20,129 nucleotides of DNA from a virus. The notes beneath the pieces were generated by a model. It saw only the letters and a program-made list of their open reading frames with translations, was not told the DNA's origin and did not search any database. How positions within the stretch are numbered: the first letter of the stretch is position 1; the number at the start of each line of letters is the position of its first letter. Shown here piece after piece: positions 19,803 to 20,129 of this stretch. The DNA lies in IMG/VR virus record IMGVR_UViG_3300023439_000008, positions 1 to 20,129 of that record. The stretch is one strand, 5' to 3'. The translations under genes and the position numbers were made by a program.

Positions 19803-20129
19803 TACCAGACATCGGCATGGCGCTGTCAGATAGCAGCATGGTAGCGGTGTCAGGGCTGTGCTTACTGCAAGCCTTGAAGTTCATCTCACGCGCTAAAGAT
19901 AATGCTGCGGCACATGACAAGGACGCAGTAGTGCAGCAGCACTTCCTTGAACATTTCCTCGCCTGCATTGTAAGTATTGTAGGAGCAGGCATTACACTTG
20001 CTGCCTCTGTCGCCCACCTAGTAGAGCAAAACATCCTACTGTCCAGTGATGCTTCACTGCGTACGATTGAGTATTTTCAGGACATCGGCTGCGGCATGAT
20101 AATCGTGTCAGTAGTATTCTTCATGATGC
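19784..20129 (+). CDS. Membrane protein, 3' end beyond window (holin candidate)
   Basis: GTG 19784 is preceded by AGGAG at 19772-19776 with seven-base spacing, and the frame stays open to the window edge, giving at least 115 residues. Hydrophobic segments lie at about 19-33, 58-80 (FLACIVSIVGAGITLAASVAHLV) and 101 to the end (IGCGMIIVSVVFFMM), separated by short charged loops. A small protein with two to three membrane helices next to another membrane gene fits a holin or holin partner. It overlaps the previous gene by 19 bases. The missing C-terminus prevents a family call. Confidence 0.6.
   Translation, partial: MDFQTIIPDIGMALSDSSMVAVSGLCLLQALKFISRAKDNAAAHDKDAVVQQHFLEHFLACIVSIVGAGITLAASVAHLVEQNILLSSDASLRTIEYFQDIGCGMIIVSVVFFMM

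Noticed and set aside
19784-20129. Endolysin at the right end
   Set aside because: The last frame is hydrophobic with membrane segments and shows no lysozyme, amidase or transglycosylase motif.

Overview
The window is a single forward-strand block of tailed-phage morphogenesis genes, most likely from a prophage of a Gram-negative (beta- or gammaproteobacterial) host. The structural set looks like a lambda-type siphovirus: Nu1-like small terminase, GpA-family large terminase, lambda B-type portal, HK97-type capsid, FII- and U-like connectors, tail tube, frameshifted G/GT chaperone, tape measure and a pyocin-knob tail fibre. No long minus-strand gene is credible. Integrase, repressor/early region, tRNA and endolysin are not in this stretch, so prophage status is inferred mainly from two short interspersed repeats of a kind I associate with bacterial chromosomes (13-39 and 11048-11109).

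Layout. 1-68: short repeats and leader. 69-1142: four small phage accessory genes (DUF551-like, small HTH, DUF3310, Cys-rich). 1139-4010: packaging genes (small and large terminase), then a Mor-like HTH gene. 4054-4862: an AT-rich cassette with its own promoter, a palindromic operator overlapping the -10, two unknown small genes and an XRE regulator; it interrupts the head operon and looks like a moron. 4942-10005: head genes (Ig-like/gpW fusion, portal, fused prohead protease-major capsid, DUF7210-like, FII-like, U-like). 10010-14012: tail tube, G/GT chaperone with a textbook -1 slippery site, tape measure. 14016-18685: tail tip (Dit-like protein, hub protein with two carbohydrate-binding-module-like insertions), pyocin-knob fibre, fibre-assembly-like protein. 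18691-20129: small membrane or HExxH proteins that may form a lysis or host-interaction cluster, cut by the window edge.

Almost every gene starts at or inside the stop codon of the one before it (ATGA, TAATG and TTGA overlaps), so translation is tightly coupled. Three expression devices stand out: an in-frame internal ribosome binding site that would make free capsid protein from the protease-capsid fusion; an A-AAA-AAG frameshift site with a downstream hairpin; and the self-contained promoter/operator cassette. Base composition changes by eye near 3535, 4015, 4930, 5260 and 14016, indicating mosaic assembly.

Family names come from recognised sequence patterns, not database searches. The least certain calls are the tail-tip proteins and everything after 18691.
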